Positions 1 to 5,308 are shown, counted from the first letter of the stretch. The stretch is DNA of 5,392 nt from Halobacteriales archaeon QH_10_70_21 (GCA_003021325.1 PXQM01000194.1:1-5392); one strand, 5' to 3'. Notes: generated by a model not told the origin, from the letters alone. Program-made: numbers and translations.

Positions 1-312
1 GGCGAACACGAGATGGAGTTCACCTTCGAGGGCGGCACGCTCCGGGCGTTCCTGGACGCGTTCTTCGAGACGTACGACGTCGAGGACCTGGTCATCGCCG
101 AGACGGAGGCGGACGCGACGGCCCACGGCTGGGCGCCGACGGGTGGCGACCCGCCGGGAACGTGGAAGAAGAACCCGGTGGGCGAACAGACCCGCGCCTT
201 CGCGCGAATCGCGATCAACGGCACGTTCAACGAGCACCTCGACGGCCTCGACACCGAACTCGAGACCGGCGACCGGGTCGCGCTGATGTACCCCTTCATG
301 TTCTGCTGCTGA
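1..312 (+). CDS. MoaD/ThiS-like beta-grasp protein with Cys-Cys C-terminus (5' end outside window)
   Basis: The reading frame is open from base 1 to the TGA at 310-312, giving 103 visible residues. An ATG at 13-15 exists, but the four codons before it (Gly-Glu-His-Glu) fit the end of the first strand pair of this fold, so the true start probably lies before the window. The pattern is that of the ubiquitin-like MoaD/ThiS/SAMP superfamily: FTFEGGTLRAFLDAFF (first helix), then ARIAINGTFNEHLDGLDTEL, then GDRVALMYPF at the C-terminus. Members carry sulfur for molybdopterin, thiamine or tRNA thiolation, or are protein modifiers, and are activated by an E1-like enzyme at a C-terminal Gly-Gly. This protein ends MFCC and has no Gly-Gly, so classical adenylation is doubtful and its role is unknown. 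An insert of about 40 residues between helix and NG strand (rich in D, E, G, P) is longer than in minimal MoaD. The superfamily call is fairly firm; function is not. Confidence 0.8.
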   Translation, partial: GEHEMEFTFEGGTLRAFLDAFFETYDVEDLVIAETEADATAHGWAPTGGDPPGTWKKNPVGEQTRAFARIAINGTFNEHLDGLDTELETGDRVALMYPFMFCC

Positions 313-321
313 CGGGAGGTC

Positions 322-354
322 GCCGTCGGCAGCGTCTCGCCAGCCTCCGACGGC
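322..354. repeat. 8-bp perfect inverted repeat between convergent genes (possible terminator hairpin)
   Basis: GCCGTCGG (322-329) and CCGACGGC (347-354) are perfect reverse complements around a 17-nt loop. They start 10 nt after the stop of the MoaD-like gene and lie about 55 nt beyond the end of the convergent regulator gene. The position suits transcript-end formation for both genes. No T-tract follows on either strand, and archaeal termination depends mainly on U-runs, so RNA-stabilising or chance origin is equally possible. The rest of 313-409 holds nothing else recognisable. Confidence 0.35.
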
Positions 355-409
355 AACGGTCCGGAGCCGGATACACGGCGACAGAACGGAGTACGGCCGG
401 AGCGCCCGG

Positions 410-1594
410 TCAGTCGGCGAGGGCCTCGGCGGCCTCGCCGGGCCGGGGGGTCGTCTCCGGCTCCAGAGCGGTCCGCGCCTCCGCGGAGAGCTCGTTCATC
501 ACCGCACGGCCCTCCCGTTCGCGGGTGATGATGCCGTCCCCGTCGAGCCGCTGGAGGTGGTGGCTGATGGTGCTGGGGTCGCGGCCGAGATCGTCGGCGA
601 GGTCGCTCACCGACGAGGCGCCGAGCCGCGCCAGGGCGTCGATGATGCTGGCCGTCGAGTCGTCGTTGAGCGCCGCCGCGAGCTCGATGCCGTCGGCGTA
701 GGCGGGGTAGAACCGGCGCTTCCCCCGGAGCTTCGCGCCCGAGACCAGGTCCTCGCGCTCGAGGACCTTCATGTGGTGGCGGGTCGTCGACAGCGGCAGG
801 CCGGCCTGCTCGCTGACCTCCGAGAGGTAGGTCCCCGGCGTCTCGTTGACGATCTCGTAGACGCGCTCGCGGGCGTCGTGCTCCAGCGGGTCGGAGTCGT
901 CGTACCGGCTGTACCGCAGCGGGAAGACGAACGGCTTGACCTCGTCGAGCAGAGCCGAGAGCAGACCCGTACTCCCCGTGCCGCTGCCGGTGGAGGCCGC
1001 GACGAGCGGCGTCGAGCGGACGGCTGCGGCCGCCGCCAGCACGCCTAGGCCGAGCGCCGCGCCGCCGCTCGCCCCGGCCGGCAGGGGCTGTCCGCCACCG
1101 CCGCCGGTCGAGAGCGCTGCGCCGTCGTCGGCGCCGGCGCCGGTGTCCGGTATCTCCCACCCGGACCGGACCGGCGCGGCGCCCGACCCGGCGCCACCGG
1201 ACGTGCCGGCGGGCCGCCGCGGCCAGAGGCGAGAGTCCGAACCGGCCGTCGCGATTCCGGTACCGCCCGTCTCGCTCGCGTCCTCGAGCTGGAGGTCGAG
1301 CTCCTCGTCCACGCCGGCGGTGTCGGTGGTGGTCTCGATGAGCTCGAACGTCTCGCCCGTGTCGTTTTCGGTCGAGCCGTCCGTCGAGTCGTCCCCGCTC
1401 GAGTCGTCGGTGGACTCCTCGTCGTCCGACCCGTCGGTCGAACTCCCGTCGGAGCCGACCGCGTCGTCGACGCCGTCCCCGATGGAGGTGTCGTCCGACC
1501 CGGTTGCTGCCACCGCCGGCGCCCCGACGAAGGAACAGGCAACGAGGGACGCCAGCAGCACAGCGACCGGACGCCGTGTGTTATTTTTTGACAT
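410..1594 (-). CDS. probable membrane-anchored transcriptional regulator with two C-terminal winged-helix domains
   Basis: The product has 394 residues from the ATG at 1594-1592. The frame stays open upstream to 1753, but this start puts an export signal at the very N-terminus: KNNTRR, a hydrophobic stretch at residues 9-24, and an AVA site near 27-29. LVAC at 17-20 also fits a lipobox, so Cys20 lipidation is an alternative to simple cleavage. Residues 33-110 are an acidic Asp/Ser/Thr-rich low-complexity stretch, typical of exposed haloarchaeal surface regions. An Ala/Gly-rich segment at 177-200 is the likely membrane span; it is weak and contains Arg193. Two winged-helix domains follow. In the first (about 234-299) the recognition helix is near 267-284 (STTRHHMKVLE) with a basic wing KLRGKRRFYPA. 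In the second (about 313-377) the recognition helix is near 339-356 (STISHHLQRLD) and the wing near 357-370. The inferred topology is N-terminus outside and DNA-binding part in the cytosol, so it could sense outside conditions in one polypeptide. The architecture resembles uncharacterised haloarchaeal regulators; ligand and targets are unknown. Confidence 0.85.
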   Translation of the reverse strand: MSKNNTRRPVAVLLASLVACSFVGAPAVAATGSDDTSIGDGVDDAVGSDGSSTDGSDDEESTDDSSGDDSTDGSTENDTGETFELIETTTDTAGVDEELDLQLEDASETGGTGIATAGSDSRLWPRRPAGTSGGAGSGAAPVRSGWEIPDTGAGADDGAALSTGGGGGQPLPAGASGGAALGLGVLAAAAAVRSTPLVAASTGSGTGSTGLLSALLDEVKPFVFPLRYSRYDDSDPLEHDARERVYEIVNETPGTYLSEVSEQAGLPLSTTRHHMKVLEREDLVSGAKLRGKRRFYPAYADGIELAAALNDDSTASIIDALARLGASSVSDLADDLGRDPSTISHHLQRLDGDGIITREREGRAVMNELSAEARTALEPETTPRPGEAAEALAD

Positions 1595-1641
1595 GGGTAG
1601 CAGTGGTCCTGACGCCGAAGTTACTCCTCCATTTGGACACT

Positions 1642-1650
1642 GCATAAAAA
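1642..1650 (-). promoter_or_regulatory. candidate TATA box for the membrane-anchored regulator gene
   Basis: On the minus strand the sequence is TTTTTATGC, an AT-rich island in GC-rich surroundings. Initiation about 27 bp downstream would fall near 1620, giving a leader of about 25 nt before the ATG at 1594. Two other AT-rich elements lie farther up on the same strand: CTTAAAG near 1675-1682 and GGTATAAC near 1727-1735. Which is used cannot be decided from sequence. Confidence 0.4.
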
Positions 1651-1738
1651 TCGGTTGTGCGGTGCATTCCGGGCTCTTTAAGTGGTGGGGGATACCGTGC
1701 GGACGTCCGGCGGGTTCGGACCTCCGTGTTATACCTTC

Positions 1739-1772
1739 TGGCAAATCCGTCAAAACGTGTCAACATTTGCCA
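1739..1772. repeat. 8-bp inverted repeat TGGCAAAT/ATTTGCCA in the dut-regulator intergenic region
   Basis: TGGCAAAT (1739-1746) and ATTTGCCA (1765-1772) are perfect reverse complements with an 18-bp spacer. The spacer contains GTCAA twice, at 1749-1753 and 1759-1763, exactly 10 bp apart. The element begins about 38 bp beyond the dut stop codon and about 90 bp upstream of the candidate TATA box of the regulator gene. It could be a hairpin in the dut 3' UTR or an operator for the regulator gene. The centre-to-centre arm spacing of 26 bp is wide for a single dimer site. No protein can be assigned to it from the sequence. Confidence 0.4.
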
Positions 1773-1780
1773 CGCGTGGC
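1769..1780. repeat. 12-bp perfect palindrome GCCACGCGTGGC
   Basis: This fully self-complementary 12-mer shares its left half (GCCA) with the right arm of the preceding inverted repeat. Together they present the TGGC/GCCA element three times within 42 bp. A compact palindrome in non-coding DNA is what a dimeric winged-helix or similar repressor would bind, but in GC-rich DNA chance is not negligible. The only other notable element in this non-coding stretch is a 10-bp palindrome CGGACGTCCG at 1700-1709. Confidence 0.4.
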
Positions 1781-1809
1781 CGGTCGTCCGACGGCGTTTC
1801 GGGACGCGG

Positions 1810-2313
1810 CTAGAGGTTCTCGCCCTGGTAGCTCCCGTCGTAGGCGCCCTCGGCGTCGGCCGCCGCCAGCACGAACTGGGCGATGCGGGCGCCGGTCTCG
1901 ATCTCGATGTCGTGGTGGACCTGCAACAGTCCCTCACCCCTCCCCTCGTAGCCGGCGTCCCAGACGGCGGTGTTGAGCATACAGGAGTTGCGCATGAGCG
2001 ACGACCGGGGGTAGATGAAGCCGACGTGGTCCTCGGGCACCGAGACGATCTCGGCGTACCGGACGACGTAGCCGCCCGGCGGGAGGTAGTAGGCGTCGTT
2101 CCGGTCGACGACCCGGTCGATGGAGTCGTCCTCGACGACCGGGTCGGCCCTGCGGCGCTGGCGGGCGCCGACCTCCTTACCGTCCCGGCCGACGCGACCG
2201 GGGTCGCGCTGTTCCAGCACCGCCTCGAGCGTGAGGTCGACCCCGTTGGGCTGGACCTGTTCGTCCGTCGTCGGCGTGACCTGCTCGGCCACGAACGCAC
2301 CGCTGCGGTACAT
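1810..2313 (-). CDS. dut: deoxyuridine 5'-triphosphate nucleotidohydrolase (dUTPase), dCTP-deaminase-like archaeal type
   Basis: This 167-residue cytosolic enzyme should hydrolyse dUTP to dUMP and pyrophosphate, keeping uracil out of DNA and supplying dUMP for thymidylate synthesis. The homotrimeric dCTP-deaminase/dUTPase fold is shown by conserved blocks. QPNGVDLTLE (21-30) is the N-terminal strand motif. YPRSSLMRNS (101-110) is the phosphate-binding motif. DAGYEGRGEG (119-128) carries the general-base Glu at 123. ARIAQFVLA (142-150) is the substrate-pocket motif, and YDGSYQGENL (158-167) is the C-terminal lid that closes over the nucleotide. I chose the ATG at 2313-2311 because MYRSGAFVAE is the usual haloarchaeal N-terminus; upstream codons in the frame are low-complexity read-through. 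Residues 40-72 are a charged, variable insertion. A bifunctional dCTP deaminase/dUTPase activity is possible, but the N-terminus is that of the dUTPase subfamily rather than haloarchaeal dCTP deaminase. No good TATA box is seen; the best AT-rich element is near 2340-2348. Confidence 0.9.
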   Translation of the reverse strand: MYRSGAFVAEQVTPTTDEQVQPNGVDLTLEAVLEQRDPGRVGRDGKEVGARQRRRADPVVEDDSIDRVVDRNDAYYLPPGGYVVRYAEIVSVPEDHVGFIYPRSSLMRNSCMLNTAVWDAGYEGRGEGLLQVHHDIEIETGARIAQFVLAAADAEGAYDGSYQGENL

Positions 2314-2358
2314 ACCGGCGCGTCCACCGCCTCCATGAAGTCGTTTGCGTTCGACCGG

Positions 2359-2365
2359 CTTTTGG
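2359..2365 (+). promoter_or_regulatory. weak TATA-like element for the DUF5783-type gene
   Basis: CTTTTGG is centred about 27 bp before the ATG at 2389, the spacing expected for a leaderless haloarchaeal transcript. It lies in the 75-bp gap between the divergent dut and DUF5783-type genes. It is a poor match to a full TATA box, so confidence rests mainly on spacing. Confidence 0.3.
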
Positions 2366-2388
2366 GGACCCGCCCACAACACCGGTAC

Positions 2389-2697
2389 ATGGACGCCGAA
2401 ACATTCGACGAGCAGAAGTACGTCGAGTTCTTCCCGAAGCTCCAGCAGGCGTACAAGAACGCCTTCAACCGGGTCAACGAGCGGTACGACTCGACGCTGG
2501 TCCACGGCATCGACCAGCAGGTCCTCGACGAGTCCGAGCCCTTCTACGACGACGAGGAGGGGTTCTACCTCGAGCTCCCCGAGGACCCCTACGAGCGGCT
2601 CACCGGCGTCGTCGTCGAGGAGGAGAGGTTCCGGGCGATCCTCGAGGAGTACGTCGCCGAGATAGAGGGCGAACTCGAGCGGGTCTTCGACGCTTAG
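2389..2697 (+). CDS. DUF5783-type conserved haloarchaeal protein
   Basis: This is a small acidic protein of 102 residues. The frame is open far upstream, but the ATG at 2389-2391 gives MDAETFDEQKYVEFFPKLQQ, the form I recognise for this haloarchaeal family, and a TATA-like element sits 27 bp before it. An in-frame ATG at 2335 is an unlikely alternative. Conserved-looking blocks are YVEFFPKLQQAYKNAFNRVN (11-30, helical, aromatic), ERYDSTLVHGIDQQVLDESE (31-50), and PEDPYERLTGV followed by a C-terminal amphipathic helix (77-100). There is no signal peptide, membrane segment, Cys pair or catalytic motif; it is probably cytosolic and helical. Its function is not known to me. It is divergent from dut, but the gap of 75 bp does not prove co-regulation. 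The TAG stop overlaps the stop of the convergent lipoprotein gene. Confidence 0.85.
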   Translation: MDAETFDEQKYVEFFPKLQQAYKNAFNRVNERYDSTLVHGIDQQVLDESEPFYDDEEGFYLELPEDPYERLTGVVVEEERFRAILEEYVAEIEGELERVFDA

Positions 2698-3164
2698 CGG
2701 TCGCACCCCGTCCCGTACAGCACGCCGAAGTCGCCCTCGGCGCTGATGCGGAGCACCATCTGGACGCACTCGGTCGCGTCGTCGACGCTCCCGGTCACGT
2801 CCGTCGACCGTATCTCCTCGTCGTTGAGCCGGGCGTGGACGACGTAGGCGCCCGCCGTGCTGGTCCAGTCACCCTCGACGACCGTTCCGGCGCCGGCCTC
2901 CAGCTCGTAGGTGTCCATGTGGAGGACGCCGTCGGCGGACTCGACCGCGAGCTGGAGCTGGTGGGCCTCCTCGTGGTTGTTCCGGACGGAGAGCTTCCCG
3001 ATGCGGACGCCCTCGCCCGCAGCGGCGTCGGCCCCCTCGGCCCCGTCGGCCTCGGCGGCGGCGTCGTTCGCGGACTCGGGGTCGTCGTCGCCGAGGGCAC
3101 TCATACAGCCTGAGCCCGCGGCGGCGGCGCCTGCGGCGGCGAGCAGATGACGGCGAGTTGGCAT
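2694..3164 (-). CDS. predicted Tat-exported lipoprotein, haloarchaeal, unknown function
   Basis: The product has 156 residues. The ATG at 3164-3162 is chosen over an in-frame ATG 33 bp upstream because it places TRRHLL (residues 3-8, a twin-arginine motif) next to the hydrophobic core AAAGAAAA and the lipobox GSGC, with Cys20 as the lipidated residue. It also puts the TATA element 28 bp upstream. Residues 21-52 are an acidic Ala/Asp/Glu linker. Residues 53-156 form a compact, probably beta-rich domain with strands such as VRIGKLSVRNN, HQLQLAVES and AYVVHARLND. Cys133 and Cys154 are the only other cysteines and could form a disulfide outside the cell. The fold resembles small immunoglobulin-like surface domains common in haloarchaeal lipoproteins; no ligand or partner can be named. 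The TAA stop shares bases 2694-2697 with the TAG of the facing gene. Confidence 0.8.
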   Translation of the reverse strand: MPTRRHLLAAAGAAAAGSGCMSALGDDDPESANDAAAEADGAEGADAAAGEGVRIGKLSVRNNHEEAHQLQLAVESADGVLHMDTYELEAGAGTVVEGDWTSTAGAYVVHARLNDEEIRSTDVTGSVDDATECVQMVLRISAEGDFGVLYGTGCDR

Positions 3165-3187
3165 ACGACTACCACGGAGACCGAACG

Positions 3188-3196
3188 TGATAAACA
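3188..3196 (-). promoter_or_regulatory. TATA box of the lipoprotein gene
   Basis: On the minus strand the sequence is TGTTTATCA, centred 28 bp before the ATG at 3164. Initiation is therefore predicted at or within a few bases of the start codon, giving a leaderless message. It is one of the clearest AT-rich islands in the window. Confidence 0.6.
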
Positions 3197-3226
3197 CCCG
3201 TCAGACGCCCGTCTCGCGCCCGTCAC

Positions 3227-3265
3227 ATCCCCGGGATATCGGGGGTCGACCGCCCGTCCGGACGG
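3227..3265. promoter_or_regulatory. two adjacent palindromes in a divergent promoter region (possible operators)
   Basis: ATCCC-C-GGGAT (3227-3237) is an 11-bp inverted repeat with a one-base centre. CCGTCCGGACGG (3254-3265) is a perfect 12-bp palindrome. The centres are about 27 bp apart, and both lie between the TATA boxes of the divergent lipoprotein and NifU-domain genes. The position suits binding of a regulator that could affect either gene. No binding protein is implied by the sequence itself, and GC-rich composition raises the chance expectation. Confidence 0.35.
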
Positions 3266-3283
3266 CGGGGGCGAGCGGAGCCC

Positions 3284-3294
3284 AATCTTCATAC
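3284..3294 (+). promoter_or_regulatory. TATA-like element of the NifU-domain gene
   Basis: AATCTTCATAC is centred about 28 bp before the ATG at 3318. This is the spacing that gives a leaderless transcript, and there is no Shine-Dalgarno motif before the start. Confidence 0.45.
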
Positions 3295-3317
3295 GGCTGC
3301 GCGTCGTATCCGGCGAC

Positions 3318-3683
3318 ATGAGCACCGAATCCGCCGACGCCGACGAGGAACTCCGAGAGCGCATCAGCAACTTCCTCCGGCGCAACTTCCCGCAGATACA
3401 GATGCACGGCGGCAGCGCCGCGATCCAGGACCTCGACCGCGAGGCCGGCGAGGTCACCATCATGCTGGGCGGCGCCTGCTCCGGCTGTGGCATCTCCCCG
3501 ATGACCATCCAGGCGATTAAGAGCCGCATGACGAAGGAGATACCCGAAATCGACACCGTCCACGCCGACACCGGCATGGACGGCGGCACCGAGGGCATGG
3601 CCGGCGGCCAGATGTCCCCCTCCTTCCCGGGCCACGAGGGCGGCGACGACGGCGAGGACGAGGGCCCCGAGGCCCCGTTCTAG
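3318..3683 (+). CDS. NifU C-terminal-domain iron-sulfur cluster scaffold/carrier protein
   Basis: This 121-residue cytosolic protein probably holds or transfers Fe-S clusters to apoproteins. The NifU C-terminal (Nfu-type) domain occupies about residues 8-82: ELRERISNFLRRNFPQIQMH, GGSAAIQDLD, then EVTIMLGGACSGCGISPMTI with the cluster-binding CxxC at Cys54 and Cys57, and a closing helix and strand ending IDTVHAD. Two such subunits normally share one cluster. I chose the ATG at 3318 because it precedes the domain closely and has a TATA element 28 bp upstream; the frame is open earlier only through non-coding sequence. Residues 86-121 are a tail rich in Gly, Met, Asp and Glu that is not part of the minimal domain and is probably disordered. 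No IscU/NifU N-terminal domain or NifS partner is next door, so this is a stand-alone carrier. The gene appears monocistronic. Confidence 0.9.
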   Translation: MSTESADADEELRERISNFLRRNFPQIQMHGGSAAIQDLDREAGEVTIMLGGACSGCGISPMTIQAIKSRMTKEIPEIDTVHADTGMDGGTEGMAGGQMSPSFPGHEGGDDGEDEGPEAPF

Positions 3684-3687
3684 GCCC

Positions 3688-3714
3688 GACGCTCCCCGCG
3701 CCTGACGCTCCCCG
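3688..3714. repeat. 11-bp direct repeat after the NifU-domain gene
   Basis: GACGCTCCCCG occurs at 3688-3698 and again at 3704-3714, a 16-bp period. Allowing one mismatch, the match extends to 14 bp (3685-3698 and 3701-3714). It begins a few bases after the NifU-domain stop codon. It may be a small tandem duplication in the 3' UTR; no function is evident. Confidence 0.5.
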
Positions 3715-3761
3715 ACAGCGGCCGCCCCGGGCGCGTCCCGGTCCTTGGTAGCGGTTAACAG

Positions 3762-3770
3762 TAGTTTGAA
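3762..3770 (+). promoter_or_regulatory. TATA-like element of the GCS2-type gene
   Basis: TAGTTTGAA is centred about 28 bp before the ATG at 3795, in the only AT-rich stretch of the 111-bp gap after the NifU-domain gene. The promoter looks intact even though the gene downstream is disrupted. Confidence 0.45.
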
Positions 3771-3794
3771 GTCGCCAGCAGGTCTGCGGGCCGT

Positions 3795-5256
3795 ATGGAC
3801 GAACTCGCCCAGGAGGTGAGAGCCGCGCTCGACGTCGACGTCGACGCCTTCGCCGAGCGCGTCGCGCGGGAGGCCGAGGGGCTGAAGGCGGAACTGGAGG
3901 TCGGCACCTTCGACAACCCGCAGGCCATCGTCGGCCTCGAGCACGAGTTCTACGCGGTCGACGGCCGGACCGACGTGCTCCGGCGGGTCCCCGTACCGCT
4001 GCTGGAGCTCATCGGCTTCGAGAAGGAGCTCGGGCTCCACAACGCGGAGCTGGCGGGCCGCCCACGACGCCTCGACCAGGAACGAGGGCATCCGGCTGGT
4101 GGCCGACGGTTTCTGGACGGTCCCGCCGGTCGGTGAGACGGCTGCCGAGTACCTCGAGGCGGTCGTCGAGATAGACGGCATCGCCCTCTCGCCCAACATC
4201 CCGCCGTCGGTCCGGTACCAGGTGATGTCGAACACCCCGCTGTACGAGCCCTCGTGTCGGCTGGAGACGCCCAACGTCACGGTCGAGACGCCGACCATCG
4301 CCCCCGCCGCGCTCACGGCCAGCATCCAGCCGCACTACCAGGTGCCGAGCGCCGCCGCCCTGCCGGCGCACTTCGCGTACGCGCTCCGCGTGGCCGGTCC
4401 GCTGCTCGCGATGTCGGTCAACTCGCCGCTGTTCCCGCCGTCGCTGTACGACGCCGACGCCACCGTCGAGTCCGTCCTCGCGACGGCGGACCTCGAGAAC
4501 CGGATCGAGCTGTACGAGGCGGTGATGAACGACCCCGAGCGGCCGGCGAAGGTGCGGTTCCCACGGGACATCGGGGCGGCCGCCGACGCGGTCGACCGCA
4601 TCGCGGCGGACCCGTCCATCGCGCCGGAGCTGTTCGAGACCGACGACCGCTTCGACGACCGCTTCGATGACCGCTTTGCCCACATCCGGCACAAGCACGG
4701 CTCCTACTGGCGGTGGGTCCGGCCGGTCTTCGAGGGCGCCTCCGAGTCGGCCGCCAACGCCCGCATCGAGTTCCGCCCGCTGCCGGGCCAGCCGACCGTC
4801 CGGGACGCGAGCGCGCTCGTGGCGACCTTCGCCGGCCTCATGCGCGGGCTGACCGCGACCGACCACCCCGTCGCCGACCTCCCGTGGGAGCGGGCGCGCG
4901 AGAACTTCTACGCCGCCGCCGCCGACGGCCTCGCGGCCGACTTCGTCTGGATAACCGCAGACGGCACCGAGACGACCGACACCGACGAGCTGTACGCGGA
5001 CCTCTTTGCGGTCGCCGCAGAGGGCCTCGACCGCGCGGGCTTCGACCCGGAGACGGTCGAGGCACACCTCGGACGCCTCCGGCCACGGGTCGAGGCCCGG
5101 ACCTCGCCGGCGGGCTGGAAGCGGGACCGTCTCCGGGCCCACGCCGACGACGGCGCGTCGCTGTCGACGGCGGTCCTGGCCGCCACCTCCGACTACATCG
5201 CCGAACAGTCGGGGACGCTCGTCGAGGGCTCCTTCGCCGACTGGCCGGGGCTCTGA
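3795..5256 (+). pseudogene. glutamate-cysteine ligase-like (GCS2 family) gene, frameshifted
   Basis: Two overlapping frames together encode one GCS2-family (carboxylate-amine ligase) protein. Frame one, from the ATG at 3795, gives MDELAQEV, the family opening motif GLEHEFYAVD (residues 47-56) and ELGLHNAEL (78-86), then drifts into an Arg/Gly-rich run ending at a TGA at 4134. The continuation is one frame over, legible from about 4057 (AAHDAS, NEGIRLVADGFWTVPP), and runs to 5256. Dropping one base gives 486 residues, with SIQPHYQVP near 176-184, NSPLFPP near 209-215 and ARIEFRPLPGQPTVRD near 322-337, all typical GCS2 blocks. GCS2 proteins join glutamate to cysteine or act as related ATP-dependent ligases; the substrate here is unknown. 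This is not the shorter haloarchaeal GshA type. Only about 17 residues separate NAEL from DGFWT, where GCS2 proteins usually have a further helix, so an internal deletion of length 3n+2 is likely. Both halves keep normal haloarchaeal codon use, so the lesion is recent or a sequencing error. Confidence 0.8.
4642..4677 (+). repeat. three tandem 12-bp units encoding Asp-Asp-Arg-Phe
   Basis: GACGACCGCTTC at 4642-4653 and 4654-4665 are identical, and the third unit GATGACCGCTTT (4666-4677) differs at two third-codon positions. The array is in frame and encodes DDRF three times, just before AHIRHKHGSYWRWVRPVF of the GCS2-type protein. The two identical copies look like a recent duplication of an older unit, likely from replication slippage. 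Confidence 0.8.
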
Positions 5257-5273
5257 CGGGCCGACACCGCACC

Positions 5274-5281
5274 GTTTAAGC
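5274..5281 (+). promoter_or_regulatory. TATA box of the sulfatase-family gene
   Basis: GTTTAAGC is centred about 32 bp before the ATG at 5309, so transcription would start within about 5 nt of the start codon. It lies in the 52-bp gap after the GCS2-type gene, implying that the sulfatase-family gene is transcribed separately. Confidence 0.5.
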
Positions 5282-5308
5282 CCGGAACCGACCGAGTGGA
5301 AGCCATGC

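Noticed and set aside
298..330. A +2 frame at the end of the MoaD-like gene reads Leu-Leu-Leu-Thr-Gly-Gly, suggesting that a frameshift hides a Gly-Gly tail
   Set aside because: The frame does not stop after Gly-Gly but runs on as an Arg-rich shadow, and the in-frame ending MYPFMFCC fits my recollection of related haloarchaeal proteins.
1300..1500. Repetitive TCG/GTC-rich stretch suspected as a DNA repeat array
   Set aside because: It is the codon-level consequence of the Asp/Ser/Thr-rich linker of the regulator protein; no constant unit or period is present.
1621..1632. Three-codon minus-strand mini-ORF ATG GAG GAG TAA upstream of the regulator gene, also looking like a Shine-Dalgarno core
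   Set aside because: The GGAGGAG is about 30 nt from the ATG, too far for ribosome binding, and it probably lies upstream of the transcription start predicted from the nearest TATA box.
936..1976. Long plus-strand open frame (346 codons) opposite the regulator gene
   Set aside because: The product is Pro/Ser/Arg low-complexity with no family pattern. The minus strand here encodes recognisable winged-helix domains with a signal peptide, so this is a GC-rich shadow frame.
1657..2388. N-terminal extension of the DUF5783-type frame across the dut gene
   Set aside because: The frame happens to stay open antisense to dut. The family start and a correctly spaced TATA-like element both point to 2389.
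4041..4136. Programmed ribosomal frameshifting in the GCS2-type gene
   Set aside because: There is no slippery heptamer or adjacent strong structure, and the missing conserved helix points to a deletion rather than a recoding site.
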